Shown: positions 23,107 to 31,280 of the stretch, in pieces
How the letters are laid out: every line of letters starts with the position of its first letter
Position numbering within the stretch: position 1 is the stretch's first letter
Source: an uncultured Modestobacter sp.
Lineage (GTDB): Bacteria > Actinomycetota > Actinomycetes > Mycobacteriales > Geodermatophilaceae
DNA: 64,000 bases
Direction: 5' to 3'
Assembly (NCBI RefSeq): GCF_947486615.1
Contig: NZ_CANKUD010000002.1
Coordinates: 124,001 to 188,000 of the forward strand
Position numbers and translations under genes: made by a program
The notes under the pieces: model-generated
Told to the model about the DNA's origin: nothing
Seen by the model: only the letters and a program-made list of their open reading frames with translations
The model's database searches: none

Positions 23107-24072
23107 TCAGGAGAACTCGCCGGCCACCCAGCGGTCGATGATGTGCCGGGCGATGGAGACCGTGGGCGGCAGCGCCTGCGGCCCGGTGCCCGAGCGCAGC
23201 TCGTCCCGGGTGAACCAGCGGGCCTCCTCGATCTCGTCGTGGTCGACCTGCAGGTCCTCGCTCGTCGCCCGGGCCACGAAGCCCAGCATCAGCGACTGCG
23301 GGAAGGGCCACGGCTGGCTGGAGACGTACCGGACGTCGGTGACCGGGAGGCCGACCTCCTCGGCCACCTCGCGGGCGACCGCCGCCTCGGCGGACTCCCC
23401 CGGCTCGACGAAGCCGGCCAGGATGGAGAACCGGCCCGCCGGCCACACCGCCTGCCGCCCGAGCACGCACCGGTCGCCGCCGTCGTGCACGAGCATGATC
23501 ACCGCCGGGTCGGTACGCGGGAAGACCTCGCGGTCGCTCTCCGGGTCGTGCTGCACCCAGCCGGCGCGCGCCATCGTGGTGGCGGCGCCGGTGATCGGGG
23601 AGAACCGGTTGCGCTCGTGCCACTCGATGATGCCGACGGCCTGCACGAGCAGACCGGCGTCCAGGTCACCGAGGTCGGCACCGAGGTCGCGCAGGCCGGC
23701 CCAGCTGTCGACCGGGCTGCCGCCGACGGTGAGCGTCCGCGGGCCGCGCAGCGCGGCGTAGGGCACGCCGTCGGCCTCGCCGAGGTAGATGGCGCCGTCG
23801 GGGAAGAACGGCTGCTCGTCGTACTGCAGCTGTGGGCCGTCGGGCCCCTCGTGCACCGGCACCGTGCGCCGTTCGTCGACCAGCAGCACCCGCACCGGCC
23901 GGCCCTGCGCCGGGTCGGGCAGCGAACGGGCCAGGTGCCCGCGGTCGTGCGCCGTGCGCGACAGCAGCGGGACGTCGGTGACGGTGCCGGCCTGCCGGTC
24001 CTCGGGCCAGTCGCCCCGGGCCGGGGGCGGCGGGTTGTCGGCCGGGGTGCTGCCGCCGGGTGGGACGGTCAC
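23107..24072 (-). CDS. nudC: NUDIX NAD+ diphosphatase (NudC)
   Basis: It cleaves NAD(H) to NMN(H) and AMP; NudC homologues also remove NAD caps from RNA. The 321-residue protein has an N-terminal domain, the linker HFP-like EVFPRTDPAVI, the Nudix box GFVEPGESAEAAVAREVAEEVG (~213-235), and the NudC-specific SQPWPFPQS (~247-256). The zinc-ribbon position reads FSPITGAATTMARAGWVQH: none of the four usual cysteines is kept. The GTG overlaps the upstream M16 stop as GTGA, so translation is probably coupled. The stop-adjacent repeat follows. Confidence 0.93.
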   Translation of the reverse strand: MTVPPGGSTPADNPPPPARGDWPEDRQAGTVTDVPLLSRTAHDRGHLARSLPDPAQGRPVRVLLVDERRTVPVHEGPDGPQLQYDEQPFFPDGAIYLGEADGVPYAALRGPRTLTVGGSPVDSWAGLRDLGADLGDLDAGLLVQAVGIIEWHERNRFSPITGAATTMARAGWVQHDPESDREVFPRTDPAVIMLVHDGGDRCVLGRQAVWPAGRFSILAGFVEPGESAEAAVAREVAEEVGLPVTDVRYVSSQPWPFPQSLMLGFVARATSEDLQVDHDEIEEARWFTRDELRSGTGPQALPPTVSIARHIIDRWVAGEFS

Positions 24073-25439
24073 GCCTGGTCGGCGGCGGGCGCGGTGACCT
24101 CGACCGGCCCGAGCACCCGGAGCTGGTCAGCGACCTCCTCGGCGTCACCGACCACGACCGCGGTCAGCCCGGCCGGAGCCAGCCAACGGCGCGCCGCCTC
24201 GGTCACCTCGTCGATGGTCACGGTGGCCAGGGCCCGCTGGTGCTCGGCGAGCCAGTCGGCCTGCAGCCCGGCACCGAACAGCGCCGACAGCGTGCTGGCC
24301 AGGCCGGCGTGCGTCGACGTGCCCAGCGCCAGCGTGCCGAGCAGATACCTCCGGGCGGAGTCGAGTTCGGCCTCGGTCACCGGGATCAGCGCCATCCGGC
24401 CCAGCTCGTAGACCGTCTCCAGCAGCGCCGGCCCGGTCACGCCGGTGGCGACGTCGGCCTCGACGGTGAAGGAGGACCCGGCCATCAGGTGCTCGACCCC
24501 GCTGCGCGGGCTGTAGGTGTAGCCACGGCGCTCGCGGATGTTCTCCACCAGCCGGGAGGAGAAGTAGCCGCCGAACACCATGCTGGCCAGCCGCAGGGCC
24601 GGCAGCTGCGGGTCGGTGCGCCCGGGTGCCGGGCCGCCGAGCCGGACGTTGGACTGCACCGCACCGGCCCGGTGCACCAGCTCCAGCGGGCCGGGGACCA
24701 GGGTCGGCACGGGCGCGGCGGTGACGGCCTTGCCCTCGGCCACCCAGCCGGCCAGCGCGGCGCCGACCACGTCGGTCGCGGCGGCCGGGTCGACGTCGCC
24801 GACCAGGACCAGGGTGCTGCCGGCGGGCAGCACCCGGTCGCGGTGCAGCTTGCGCAGCGCGGCGGGGGTCACCGCGGCGACCAGGTCGGCGGCGGGCAGC
24901 TGCTGGGCGTAGGGGTGCGCCCCGAACCGGCGGGCGGCCAGGGCGGACCGGGCGATGACGCCGGGCTGGGACCGGGCGATGCCGATCCGTTCGACGACCC
25001 GGGCCCGCTCGGCGTCCACCGGCCCGGCCGGGTAGGTGGCGGCGGTGAGCAGCTCGGCCACCAGACCGAGCACGGGGGCGAGCCCGCCGGGCAGCATCGT
25101 GGTGGACAGCAGCATCCGGTCGGCGTCGGCGGAGACCGACAGCTCGCCACCGTGGCTCTGCAGCAGCTGGGCGATCTCCAGCTGGTCGCGCCCGGCGGTG
25201 CCGAGCAGCAGCCCGCCGGTCAGCACGCTGGTGCGCGCGGCGTGCACGGCAGCCTGACGCGGCGCGGAGGCGGCGAAGGGCACCCGCAGCCGCATCTCCA
25301 CCAGCGGCACCCCGGGACGGGGCACGACCACCAGGCGCAGCCCGTTGGGCAGCGTCGTCCGGTGCACCTCGGGGACGGGCATCGGCCGGGGCTCGCCCAG
25401 CGGCGGGACCAGGGAGAGGTCGAGCACGGGGGCACTCAT
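24069..25439 (-). CDS. M16-family peptidase-like subunit, no zinc motif
   Basis: 456 residues with the M16 two-lobe plan (TTLPNGLRLVVVPRPGVPLV; later GYFSSRLVENIRERRGYTYS, the M16 C-terminal R/Y signature). The HxxEH of active subunits is missing: the equivalent helix reads ASAPRQAAVHAARTSVLTGG. It is therefore the expected inactive partner of the gene just upstream. Its start overlaps that gene's stop (ATGA) and its own stop overlaps nudC (GTGA). Paired active/inactive M16 subunits form a clamp around peptide substrates in known dimers. Confidence 0.88.
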   Translation of the reverse strand: MSAPVLDLSLVPPLGEPRPMPVPEVHRTTLPNGLRLVVVPRPGVPLVEMRLRVPFAASAPRQAAVHAARTSVLTGGLLLGTAGRDQLEIAQLLQSHGGELSVSADADRMLLSTTMLPGGLAPVLGLVAELLTAATYPAGPVDAERARVVERIGIARSQPGVIARSALAARRFGAHPYAQQLPAADLVAAVTPAALRKLHRDRVLPAGSTLVLVGDVDPAAATDVVGAALAGWVAEGKAVTAAPVPTLVPGPLELVHRAGAVQSNVRLGGPAPGRTDPQLPALRLASMVFGGYFSSRLVENIRERRGYTYSPRSGVEHLMAGSSFTVEADVATGVTGPALLETVYELGRMALIPVTEAELDSARRYLLGTLALGTSTHAGLASTLSALFGAGLQADWLAEHQRALATVTIDEVTEAARRWLAPAGLTAVVVGDAEEVADQLRVLGPVEVTAPAADQA

Positions 25440-26746
25440 CGGGCAGCTCCGGTCGCGCGCAGTTCGAGGATGGCGGCGGTGTCCGGCGAGAGCCCGCGGG
25501 CCGCCGCCTGCACCTGCTCGGGGGTGACCGCGGCCAGCCGTGCGGCGAGCTCGCCGGCCAGCTCGGCGCGGCCGTGGATCAGCTCGGCGGAGGCGAAGCC
25601 CAAGGTGCGGCCGAGCACGGAGTCGGCCTGCTGGAGCAGCTGCGCCTCGGTGCGGGCGGTGACCCGGGCGAGCTCCTGGGCGGGGACGCCGTCGGTGGCG
25701 ACCTTGTCGACCTCCTCGTGCACCGCGGCCAGCACCCGGTCGACCGGCACGTCGGCCGGGTGGTGCACCTGGCTGACCAGCAGCGTGGCGTCCCGGACGT
25801 CGAAGGGGTCGCCGAACAGGCCGAGGTAGCTGCTCTGCGCCACCGCCAGCCGGTCGGTGTGCAGCAGCCGGCGCTCGAGCCGGGAGGCGTCGCCCTCGCT
25901 GAGCAGCTCGGCCAGCAGCACGGTGCCCAGGTAGGTGTCCAGGTCACCGACCGGGTCGGGCACCCGCCAGCCGATCGCGACCGCGGGAGCAGGGGCGAGC
26001 CGGTCCTCGACCACGCCGCGGCGGACCGTGGTGGGCGAGGGCTCTCCGACGACCGGGGTCGGCGGGGCCGGGCGGGCCGGCACCTGGTCGAACCAGCGGC
26101 GCACGAGCGCCTCGGTCTCGGTGACGTCCAGGTCGCCGCCGATGCAGAGCACCGCGTTGGCCGGGGCGTAGTAGCGGGAGAAGAAGTCGGTGGCGTCGGC
26201 GACGGTGGAGGACTCCAGGTCGACGAAGGAGCCGTAGCCGTCGTGGGTGTTGGCGAAGCTCTCGAAGGCGACCTCGGGCAGCTGCAGCCACGGGAAGGCG
26301 CCGTAGGGCCGGTTGAGCACGTTGACCCGGATCTCCTCCTTCACCACGTCGATCTGGTTGCGGAGGTTCTCCTCGGTGATCGCCGGGGCGGCCATCCGGT
26401 CGGCCTCGAGGAAGATGGCGCGCTCCAGCGCCTCGGCGGGCAGCGCCTGGAAGTAGTTCGTGTAGTCCTGGTGGGTCGACCCGTTGAAGGTGCCGCCGGC
26501 GGCCTGCACGAGGCGGGCGTGCTCCATCTTCGGGACGTTCGCCGACCCCTGGAACATCATGTGCTCGAAGAGGTGCGCGAAGCCGGTGCGGCCCGGCGGC
26601 TCGGAACGCATGCCGACGTCGTAGAAGACGCTGACGGCGACGACGGGGACACTCCGGTCGGGCGCCAGGACCACGCGCAACCCGTTGTCGAGCGTGAACC
26701 GCTCCACCGGGTGCCGCAGGACCAGGTCACCCTGAGCTGCTGTCAC
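25436..26746 (-). CDS. M16-family zinc metallopeptidase, active subunit
   Basis: 436 residues. HLFEHM (H58-x-x-E61-H62) is the inverted zinc motif of M16 peptidases, with the distal glutamate in NQIDVVKEE (~140). No signal peptide is seen, so it is likely cytosolic. GTG 26746 is chosen because TAGGGT lies 5 nt upstream (leaderless type) and the longer frame is low-complexity. Overlapping stop-start pairs tie it to the inactive M16 subunit and nudC; the reason for joining peptidases to NAD+ turnover is unknown. Confidence 0.92.
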   Translation of the reverse strand: MTAAQGDLVLRHPVERFTLDNGLRVVLAPDRSVPVVAVSVFYDVGMRSEPPGRTGFAHLFEHMMFQGSANVPKMEHARLVQAAGGTFNGSTHQDYTNYFQALPAEALERAIFLEADRMAAPAITEENLRNQIDVVKEEIRVNVLNRPYGAFPWLQLPEVAFESFANTHDGYGSFVDLESSTVADATDFFSRYYAPANAVLCIGGDLDVTETEALVRRWFDQVPARPAPPTPVVGEPSPTTVRRGVVEDRLAPAPAVAIGWRVPDPVGDLDTYLGTVLLAELLSEGDASRLERRLLHTDRLAVAQSSYLGLFGDPFDVRDATLLVSQVHHPADVPVDRVLAAVHEEVDKVATDGVPAQELARVTARTEAQLLQQADSVLGRTLGFASAELIHGRAELAGELAARLAAVTPEQVQAAARGLSPDTAAILELRATGAAR

Positions 26747-27026
26747 ACGACCGACCCTAACCGCGCCGCCCGACACGCCGTGGAGCGGTTCCCCCGGAGG
26801 AGCGACCGACCTCCCGAGCACGGGGCAGGTTCGAACGGCGAGTGACGCCCGGAGGGTGCGCGCGGAGGACGGTGAGCGGGCACCCGTCGCGCTACGGACC
26901 TCCCGAGCGACAGCGAGGTCGGGTCGACGAGTGGGGCCCGGAGGGCTCCGCGCAGGAGGCCCGGGAACGGCTCAGCGCAGCCGGGGCACGGCTGTTGGCC
27001 GCGGTGCGATCCGGAGGATCGCCATG
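26747..27026. other. Intergenic region without a convincing gene
   Basis: 280 bp with GAGCG-type motifs, a hairpin GACCTC...GAGGTC near 26897-26920 and the terminator of the DUF2510 gene at its right edge. A plus-strand open frame of 76 codons (26842-27072) has no ribosome site and runs antisense into the next gene; I do not call it. Confidence 0.4.
27006..27022 (-). terminator. Short hairpin behind the DUF2510 gene
   Basis: GCGATCC/GGATCGC (7 bp, 3-nt loop), 4 nt past the stop. Weak. Confidence 0.45.
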
Positions 27027-27959
27027 TCACAACACGTCGACGTCGGCGAGCACGCGGTCGATCACGCCGTAGAGCTCGGCGTGGGTGTTGGGGATGGACA
27101 GGTAGAGCAGTGCGGGCGCCGGCCGGCCGACGTCGATGAGCAGCAGCGCAGCCCGTTCGCCGGTGGCGTCGTAGCCCGCGGCGTCCCAGGTGAGGTCGAA
27201 CTCGACCACCCAGGCCGCGGCCCCGTCGACGGTCAGCGCCTCGTCGCGGCGCACGGTGCGTTCGTTGGGCTGCGGGTAGTACAGCTGCCGGACCGAGTCG
27301 GCCACCGCCTGCGTCGTCCCCTCGAGGGTGCCGGTGCCGCCGCCCCAGCCGTAGCCCTCGGCCAGCGGGCCGGACGTGCACTGGCTGATGAAGGATCCGG
27401 CACTGCCCGGCAGCTCCTCCTGGGTGACGAAGTACTGCCCGGCGGTCTCGGTGGTCTCCCACTGCACGCCGCGGTCCCACTCGTACCAGCCGTCGCCGAG
27501 GAACGGGTAGGAGATGCCGGCGGCCTCGTCGATGATCCGCACAGTGCCCGGCGGGAAGGTGCTCCTCGGCTGCGGAGGCGCCACGATCGGCGGGTCGTCG
27601 TCCTGCGCCGTCGTCCCGGTCTCCGGGGTGCTGCTCCCGGTCAGCGCGGCGACGAGCACCAGCAGCGCGACGACCACCAGACCGCCCAGGCCGAGCAGCA
27701 GCGCCGTCCGCCGGCGGGGGCTCCGGGGCGGGGCGGGCTCAGGGCTGCCCCAGGCGTCCCAGGCCGCCTCGGCCCGTGGCGCGGCCGACGGCTCGAAGGC
27801 CCGGCCGACGGACACGCCCGGCCCGGCGGGGGTGGTGACGTCGGACCAGGCCCGGCCGTCCCACCAGCGGACCAGGCCGGCGCCGCCGTCCGGGTCGGGG
27901 TACCAGCCGGGCGCGGGCAGAACCTGCTCCCCCGGCGTCCCCCAGCCCGGTCCGCTCAT
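27027..27959 (-). CDS. DUF2510 single-pass membrane protein
   Basis: 310 residues. PAPGWYPDPDGGAGLVRWWDGRAWSDVT (~15-42) is the DUF2510 motif. A Pro/Arg linker leads to one membrane segment (~90-113, LLLGLGGLVVVALLVLVAAL). The outer ~190 residues carry one Cys (FISQCTSGPLAEG) and end in NTHAELYGVIDRVLADVDVL, with no known domain. Topology inferred: N-terminus inside, C-terminal domain outside. The ATG at 27959 lies directly against GAGGAG, an unusually short spacing. The M20 gene lies upstream on the same strand. Confidence 0.75.
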   Translation of the reverse strand: MSGPGWGTPGEQVLPAPGWYPDPDGGAGLVRWWDGRAWSDVTTPAGPGVSVGRAFEPSAAPRAEAAWDAWGSPEPAPPRSPRRRTALLLGLGGLVVVALLVLVAALTGSSTPETGTTAQDDDPPIVAPPQPRSTFPPGTVRIIDEAAGISYPFLGDGWYEWDRGVQWETTETAGQYFVTQEELPGSAGSFISQCTSGPLAEGYGWGGGTGTLEGTTQAVADSVRQLYYPQPNERTVRRDEALTVDGAAAWVVEFDLTWDAAGYDATGERAALLLIDVGRPAPALLYLSIPNTHAELYGVIDRVLADVDVL

Positions 27960-27978
27960 CTCCTCGACCCGACCCGGC

Positions 27979-29400
27979 TCAGCCCGTGGTGGGGCGGACG
28001 GCGGCCAGCTCGCGCCACAGGTGTGCGGTGGCCTCCGCACCCCGGTAGAGCATCGGCAGCAGCACCCGCTCGTTGGGCGAGTGGATCCGGTCGGTGGGCA
28101 GGCCGGCGCCGAGGAAGACCAGCGGGGCGCCGAGCTGCTCGGCGAGGTCGGCCTCGGGGCCGCTGCCGCCCTCCTTCATGAACAGCACCTGGTCGGCCTG
28201 GCTGTCCCAGGCCTGCGCGATCGCGGTGAGCAGGGCGTCCATGTACGGCGAGTCCAGGTCACTGGCGCACGGGGCGACACCGCCGGCCGGGACGTGGACG
28301 TCGGCCTCGATGCCCGCGGGCAGGTTCGCCTCGACCCATGCCTGCACCATCGGGCCGATCTCCTCCGGCCGCTGGTCGGCGACCAGCCGGAAGGTGATCT
28401 TGGCGTGCGCCTCGGCCGGGATGATCGTCTTGTGGCCGGGACCCTGGTAACCGCCCCACATGCCGTTGACCTCCGCGGTCGGCCGGGCGCCGATCCGCTC
28501 CTGGGTGGAGAAACCGGCCTCGCCGGCGGTGGTGCGGGACGCGGCCGGGCCGGCCAGCCACGCGGCCTCGTCGAACGGGATGCGGCCCATCAGGTCGCGC
28601 TCGCGGTCCGACAGCGGGCGGACGGCGTCGTAGAACCCGGGCAGGGTGACCTTGCCGTCGGCGTCGTGCAGCGAGGCGACCAGCTCGGCGAGGGCGTGCA
28701 GCGGGTTCGGGACGGCGCCACCGAAGGAGCCGGAGTGCAGGTCGACCGCCGGGCCGCGCAGGGTGATCTCGGCGTCGGCCAGCCCGCGCATGCTGGTGAC
28801 GGCGCTGGGCAGGTGCGGGGCGGCCATGCCGGTGTCGCTGACCACCACGACGTCGCAGTCGAGCCGGTCCCGGTGCTGGCGCAGCAGCTCGGCGAAGTAG
28901 GGCGAGCCGGACTCCTCCTCACCCTCGATGACCATCTTGACCGTGACGGCGGGGGTATCCCGGCCGGTGGCGGCCAGGTGGGCGCGCATGCCGAGCAGGT
29001 GGAGGGCGACGTTGCCCTTGTCGTCGATGGCGCCGCGGGCGTGCAGCTCGGGGCCGTCGGGGGTGTCGACGCGGGTGGGCTCGAACGGCGGGTGCTCCCA
29101 CAGCTCCATCGGGTCGACCGGCTGGACGTCGTGGTGCCCGTAGACCAGCGCGACCGGAGCGTCCGCGTCGGCCGACGGCCACTCGGCGAAGACCGCCGGC
29201 GCACCCTCGGTCTCCCAGATCTCCACGGTCGGGAAGCCGGTGCGGCGCAGCGCCTCGGCCAGCCACTCCGCGCTGGCCCGGACGTCGGCAGCGTGCGCCG
29301 GGTCGGCGGAGATCGACGGGATGCGCAACCAGGCGTCCAGGTCGGCGTGCAGGTCGTCGAGGTGGGCGGTGACGAAGTCGCGTTCGGCGGAGCTGCTCAC
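27979..29400 (-). CDS. M20-family dipeptidase/metallohydrolase
   Basis: 473 residues with all di-zinc landmarks: YGHHDVQPVD (~88-97), ARGAIDDKGNVA (bridging Asp), IEGEEESGS (catalytic Glu), VVVSDTGM, and HSPNERV near the C-terminus. The inserted lid domain has KTIIPAEAHAKITFRLVADQ. Length and motifs fit the cytosolic dipeptidase branch (M20F-like). GTG start, 7 nt after TACCGT (29408-29413), so probably leaderless. It is divergent from the epoxide-hydrolase-like gene, only 61 bp away. Confidence 0.93.
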   Translation of the reverse strand: MSSSAERDFVTAHLDDLHADLDAWLRIPSISADPAHAADVRASAEWLAEALRRTGFPTVEIWETEGAPAVFAEWPSADADAPVALVYGHHDVQPVDPMELWEHPPFEPTRVDTPDGPELHARGAIDDKGNVALHLLGMRAHLAATGRDTPAVTVKMVIEGEEESGSPYFAELLRQHRDRLDCDVVVVSDTGMAAPHLPSAVTSMRGLADAEITLRGPAVDLHSGSFGGAVPNPLHALAELVASLHDADGKVTLPGFYDAVRPLSDRERDLMGRIPFDEAAWLAGPAASRTTAGEAGFSTQERIGARPTAEVNGMWGGYQGPGHKTIIPAEAHAKITFRLVADQRPEEIGPMVQAWVEANLPAGIEADVHVPAGGVAPCASDLDSPYMDALLTAIAQAWDSQADQVLFMKEGGSGPEADLAEQLGAPLVFLGAGLPTDRIHSPNERVLLPMLYRGAEATAHLWRELAAVRPTTG

Positions 29401-29407
29401 GGTGCGA

Positions 29408-29413
29408 ACGGTA
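29408..29413 (-). promoter_or_regulatory. -10 element, leaderless M20 gene
   Basis: TACCGT on the minus strand, 7 nt before the GTG at 29400. Confidence 0.55.
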
Positions 29414-29449
29414 ACCCGCGCTGCCGGGCGGGCCCGGCGGGGAGCGGGC

Positions 29450-29455
29450 TAGGTT
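29450..29455 (+). promoter_or_regulatory. -10 element, leaderless hydrolase gene
   Basis: TAGGTT ends 6 nt before the ATG at 29462. It is back to back with the M20 promoter. Confidence 0.55.
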
Positions 29456-29461
29456 GCCTGC

Positions 29462-30343
29462 ATGGCCGTGGGGATGCTGCAGGTGGACGTCGGCGACCTG
29501 ACCTTCGACGTCCGGACCGACGGACCGGAGGACGGCCCGCCCGTGCTGCTGCTGCACGGGTTCCCGGAGACGTCGCTGAGCTGGTCGGCGGTGACGCCGC
29601 TGCTGGCCGAGGCCGGGTTGCGCACCTACGCCCCCGACCAGCTGGGCTACTCCCCCGGCGCCCGGCCCGGCGAGGTGGACGCCTACGCGCTGCCCAACCT
29701 CGTGCAGGTCACCGCCGACCTGATGACCGCGCTGGACGTGCCGGTCGCCGACGTGGTCGGGCACGACTGGGGCGCCAACGTCGCCTGGGGCCTGGCCGCC
29801 TGGCACCCGGACCGGGTGCGCACGCTGACCGCCGTCTCGGTGCCGCACCCGACGGCCTACACGCTGGCCTTCCGCGCCGATCCGGAGCAGAAGGAGCGTT
29901 CGGCCTACATCAAGCTCTTCTGGCAGGCCGGCAAGGCCGAGGAGGTGCTGCTGGCCGACGGCGCCCGGCGGCTGCGGCGGATGCTGGACGCGCCGGGGGT
30001 GCCGGCCGAGGCGGTGGACGTCTACGTCGAGCAGCTGTCCGCGCCGGGCGCGCTGACCGCCGCGCTGAACTGGTACCGGGCGATGAGCTCGTCGACCCCG
30101 GTCGACCCGGTCGAGGTGCCGACGACCTACGTGTGGAGCGACGGCGACGTGGCGGTCGGCCGGACCGCCGCGGAGGCGTGCGCGGACCAGGTGACCGGTG
30201 ACTACCGCTTCGTCGAACTGCCCGGGATCACGCACTGGGTGCCCGAGCAGGCCCCGGAGCAGGTGGTCCGGGCCGTGCTCGACCGGGTAGCCGGTGGGCC
30301 GCGGCTGACCCCGGCCGCCGGACTGCACACCCCGCCCAGCTGA
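29462..30343 (+). CDS. Alpha/beta hydrolase, epoxide hydrolase-like
   Basis: 293 residues. HGFPETSLSW (32-41) is the oxyanion loop, GHDWGAN (~101-107) puts an Asp (D102) at the nucleophile, as in epoxide hydrolases and haloalkane dehalogenases, and GITHWVPEQAPE (~260) carries the base His. The cap-domain aromatic region (IKLFWQAG, NWYRAM) favours epoxide hydrolase; the Tyr in NWYRAM is in the usual place for substrate activation. Soluble. The real substrate cannot be told. Confidence 0.88.
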   Translation: MAVGMLQVDVGDLTFDVRTDGPEDGPPVLLLHGFPETSLSWSAVTPLLAEAGLRTYAPDQLGYSPGARPGEVDAYALPNLVQVTADLMTALDVPVADVVGHDWGANVAWGLAAWHPDRVRTLTAVSVPHPTAYTLAFRADPEQKERSAYIKLFWQAGKAEEVLLADGARRLRRMLDAPGVPAEAVDVYVEQLSAPGALTAALNWYRAMSSSTPVDPVEVPTTYVWSDGDVAVGRTAAEACADQVTGDYRFVELPGITHWVPEQAPEQVVRAVLDRVAGGPRLTPAAGLHTPPS

Positions 30344-30746
30344 ACGGCCAATCGTCAGCCACCGCTCGATGGATGGGTTCCCGCTCACCCGACTCACCAC
30401 CCAGTCGTCCGGATAGTCGCGAAATGACCTTGCGCTCGTCACCGTCGGGTGCTGACCGGCCCATCGGGCGCGCTCGGGGCCGACCACGTGACCAGCGGTG
30501 GGGTCCGGACGGCGCACGCCAGCTCAGGGGCACTACGCCCGGCACGTCCACGACCAACCTCTTGGGAGGACGTGGCTCCAGCACTGCACCCCTTTGAGGC
30601 ATTGCTGCGGGTGCGCAGCAGGGGAACCCCTTCAAGAGTCCGATCACCCAAGCGACAAGCGAACCTCACGCAAGGCCGCCTTCCGACGACCGGAAGCCGC
30701 CCCGGGGGTCGTGCACCTCTTGATGATCGCGATGGGAGCTTTACCG
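30344..30746. other. Lower-GC spacer, no convincing gene
   Basis: 403 bp between the hydrolase and the membrane protein. GC falls toward the right. It holds a small hairpin (GCTGCG/CGCAGC, 30604-30619). Open frames on either strand lack start signals and codon bias. No integrase, tRNA or terminal repeat was found that would explain an insertion. Confidence 0.4.
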
Positions 30747-31229
30747 ATGGTCATCATCGCCGCACTGGTGACTGCTACCGCAGCCGTCCTTGGCTTCCTG
30801 GTCAACGGATCGCTAAATCGGGCAACCGAGAAACGTCGTGTGTGTGCGGAAGCACTGGTGTGCGTTGAGCGGTACGTCCAGCTACCGCATACGTTCGCGC
30901 GGCGCGCCAACAACAAGCCTGAGACGCTTCAAGAACTCGGCACCCTATTGGCGCAGGTCCAGATAGACATGGCCTTCCACAAGCGGTGGCTGCAGTTGGA
31001 GGACTCGAAAGCGGCCAATGCGTACGTGGCCCTGTGCGACAAATACGAGGCCAAGTGCGCTCTCTTTCGCCAGCAGGCCCTAACCCAACCCCCCGTTGGG
31101 GTCGAAGTCCCTCGCGACCACTTCAAGGGCTACTTGGCCGAAGGCGAGTGGGCCCAGTGCCTCGAAGAAATGCGCCGCCACGTGCAGCGCCCGAAACTCG
31201 CCTTCTGGCGGATCGAACGCGCTCTCTGA
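30747..31229 (+). CDS. Unrecognised single-pass membrane protein in lower-GC DNA
   Basis: 160 residues: MVIIAALVTATAAVLGFLVN is a membrane segment at the very N-terminus, then a mostly helical, charged soluble domain (ERYVQLPHTFARRANNKPET, HKRWLQLEDSKAANAYVALC, RRHVQRPKLAFWRIERAL). The ATG at 30747 follows GGGAG by 10 nt; ATGs at 30723 and 30732 are alternatives. GC is about 58-62% against ~73% around it, and codons such as CTA, TTG and AAA are unusually frequent, so recent transfer is likely. I do not recognise a family. It lies between two core blocks with no linked gene on its strand. Confidence 0.65.
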   Translation: MVIIAALVTATAAVLGFLVNGSLNRATEKRRVCAEALVCVERYVQLPHTFARRANNKPETLQELGTLLAQVQIDMAFHKRWLQLEDSKAANAYVALCDKYEAKCALFRQQALTQPPVGVEVPRDHFKGYLAEGEWAQCLEEMRRHVQRPKLAFWRIERAL

Positions 31230-31280
31230 CTCGAGCTCAGAGCCGTCAGCGCTGGTCGTCTCCTCGCCTGCGTCAACCAG

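Noticed and set aside
26842-27072. 76-codon plus-strand ORF with a GGAGG near its end
   Set aside because: The GGAGG is part of a terminator hairpin, and the frame runs antisense into the DUF2510 gene.
30228-30647. 139-codon minus-strand ORF next to the lower-GC islet
   Set aside because: Overlaps the end of the hydrolase, has no start signal and a biased Pro/Arg composition.
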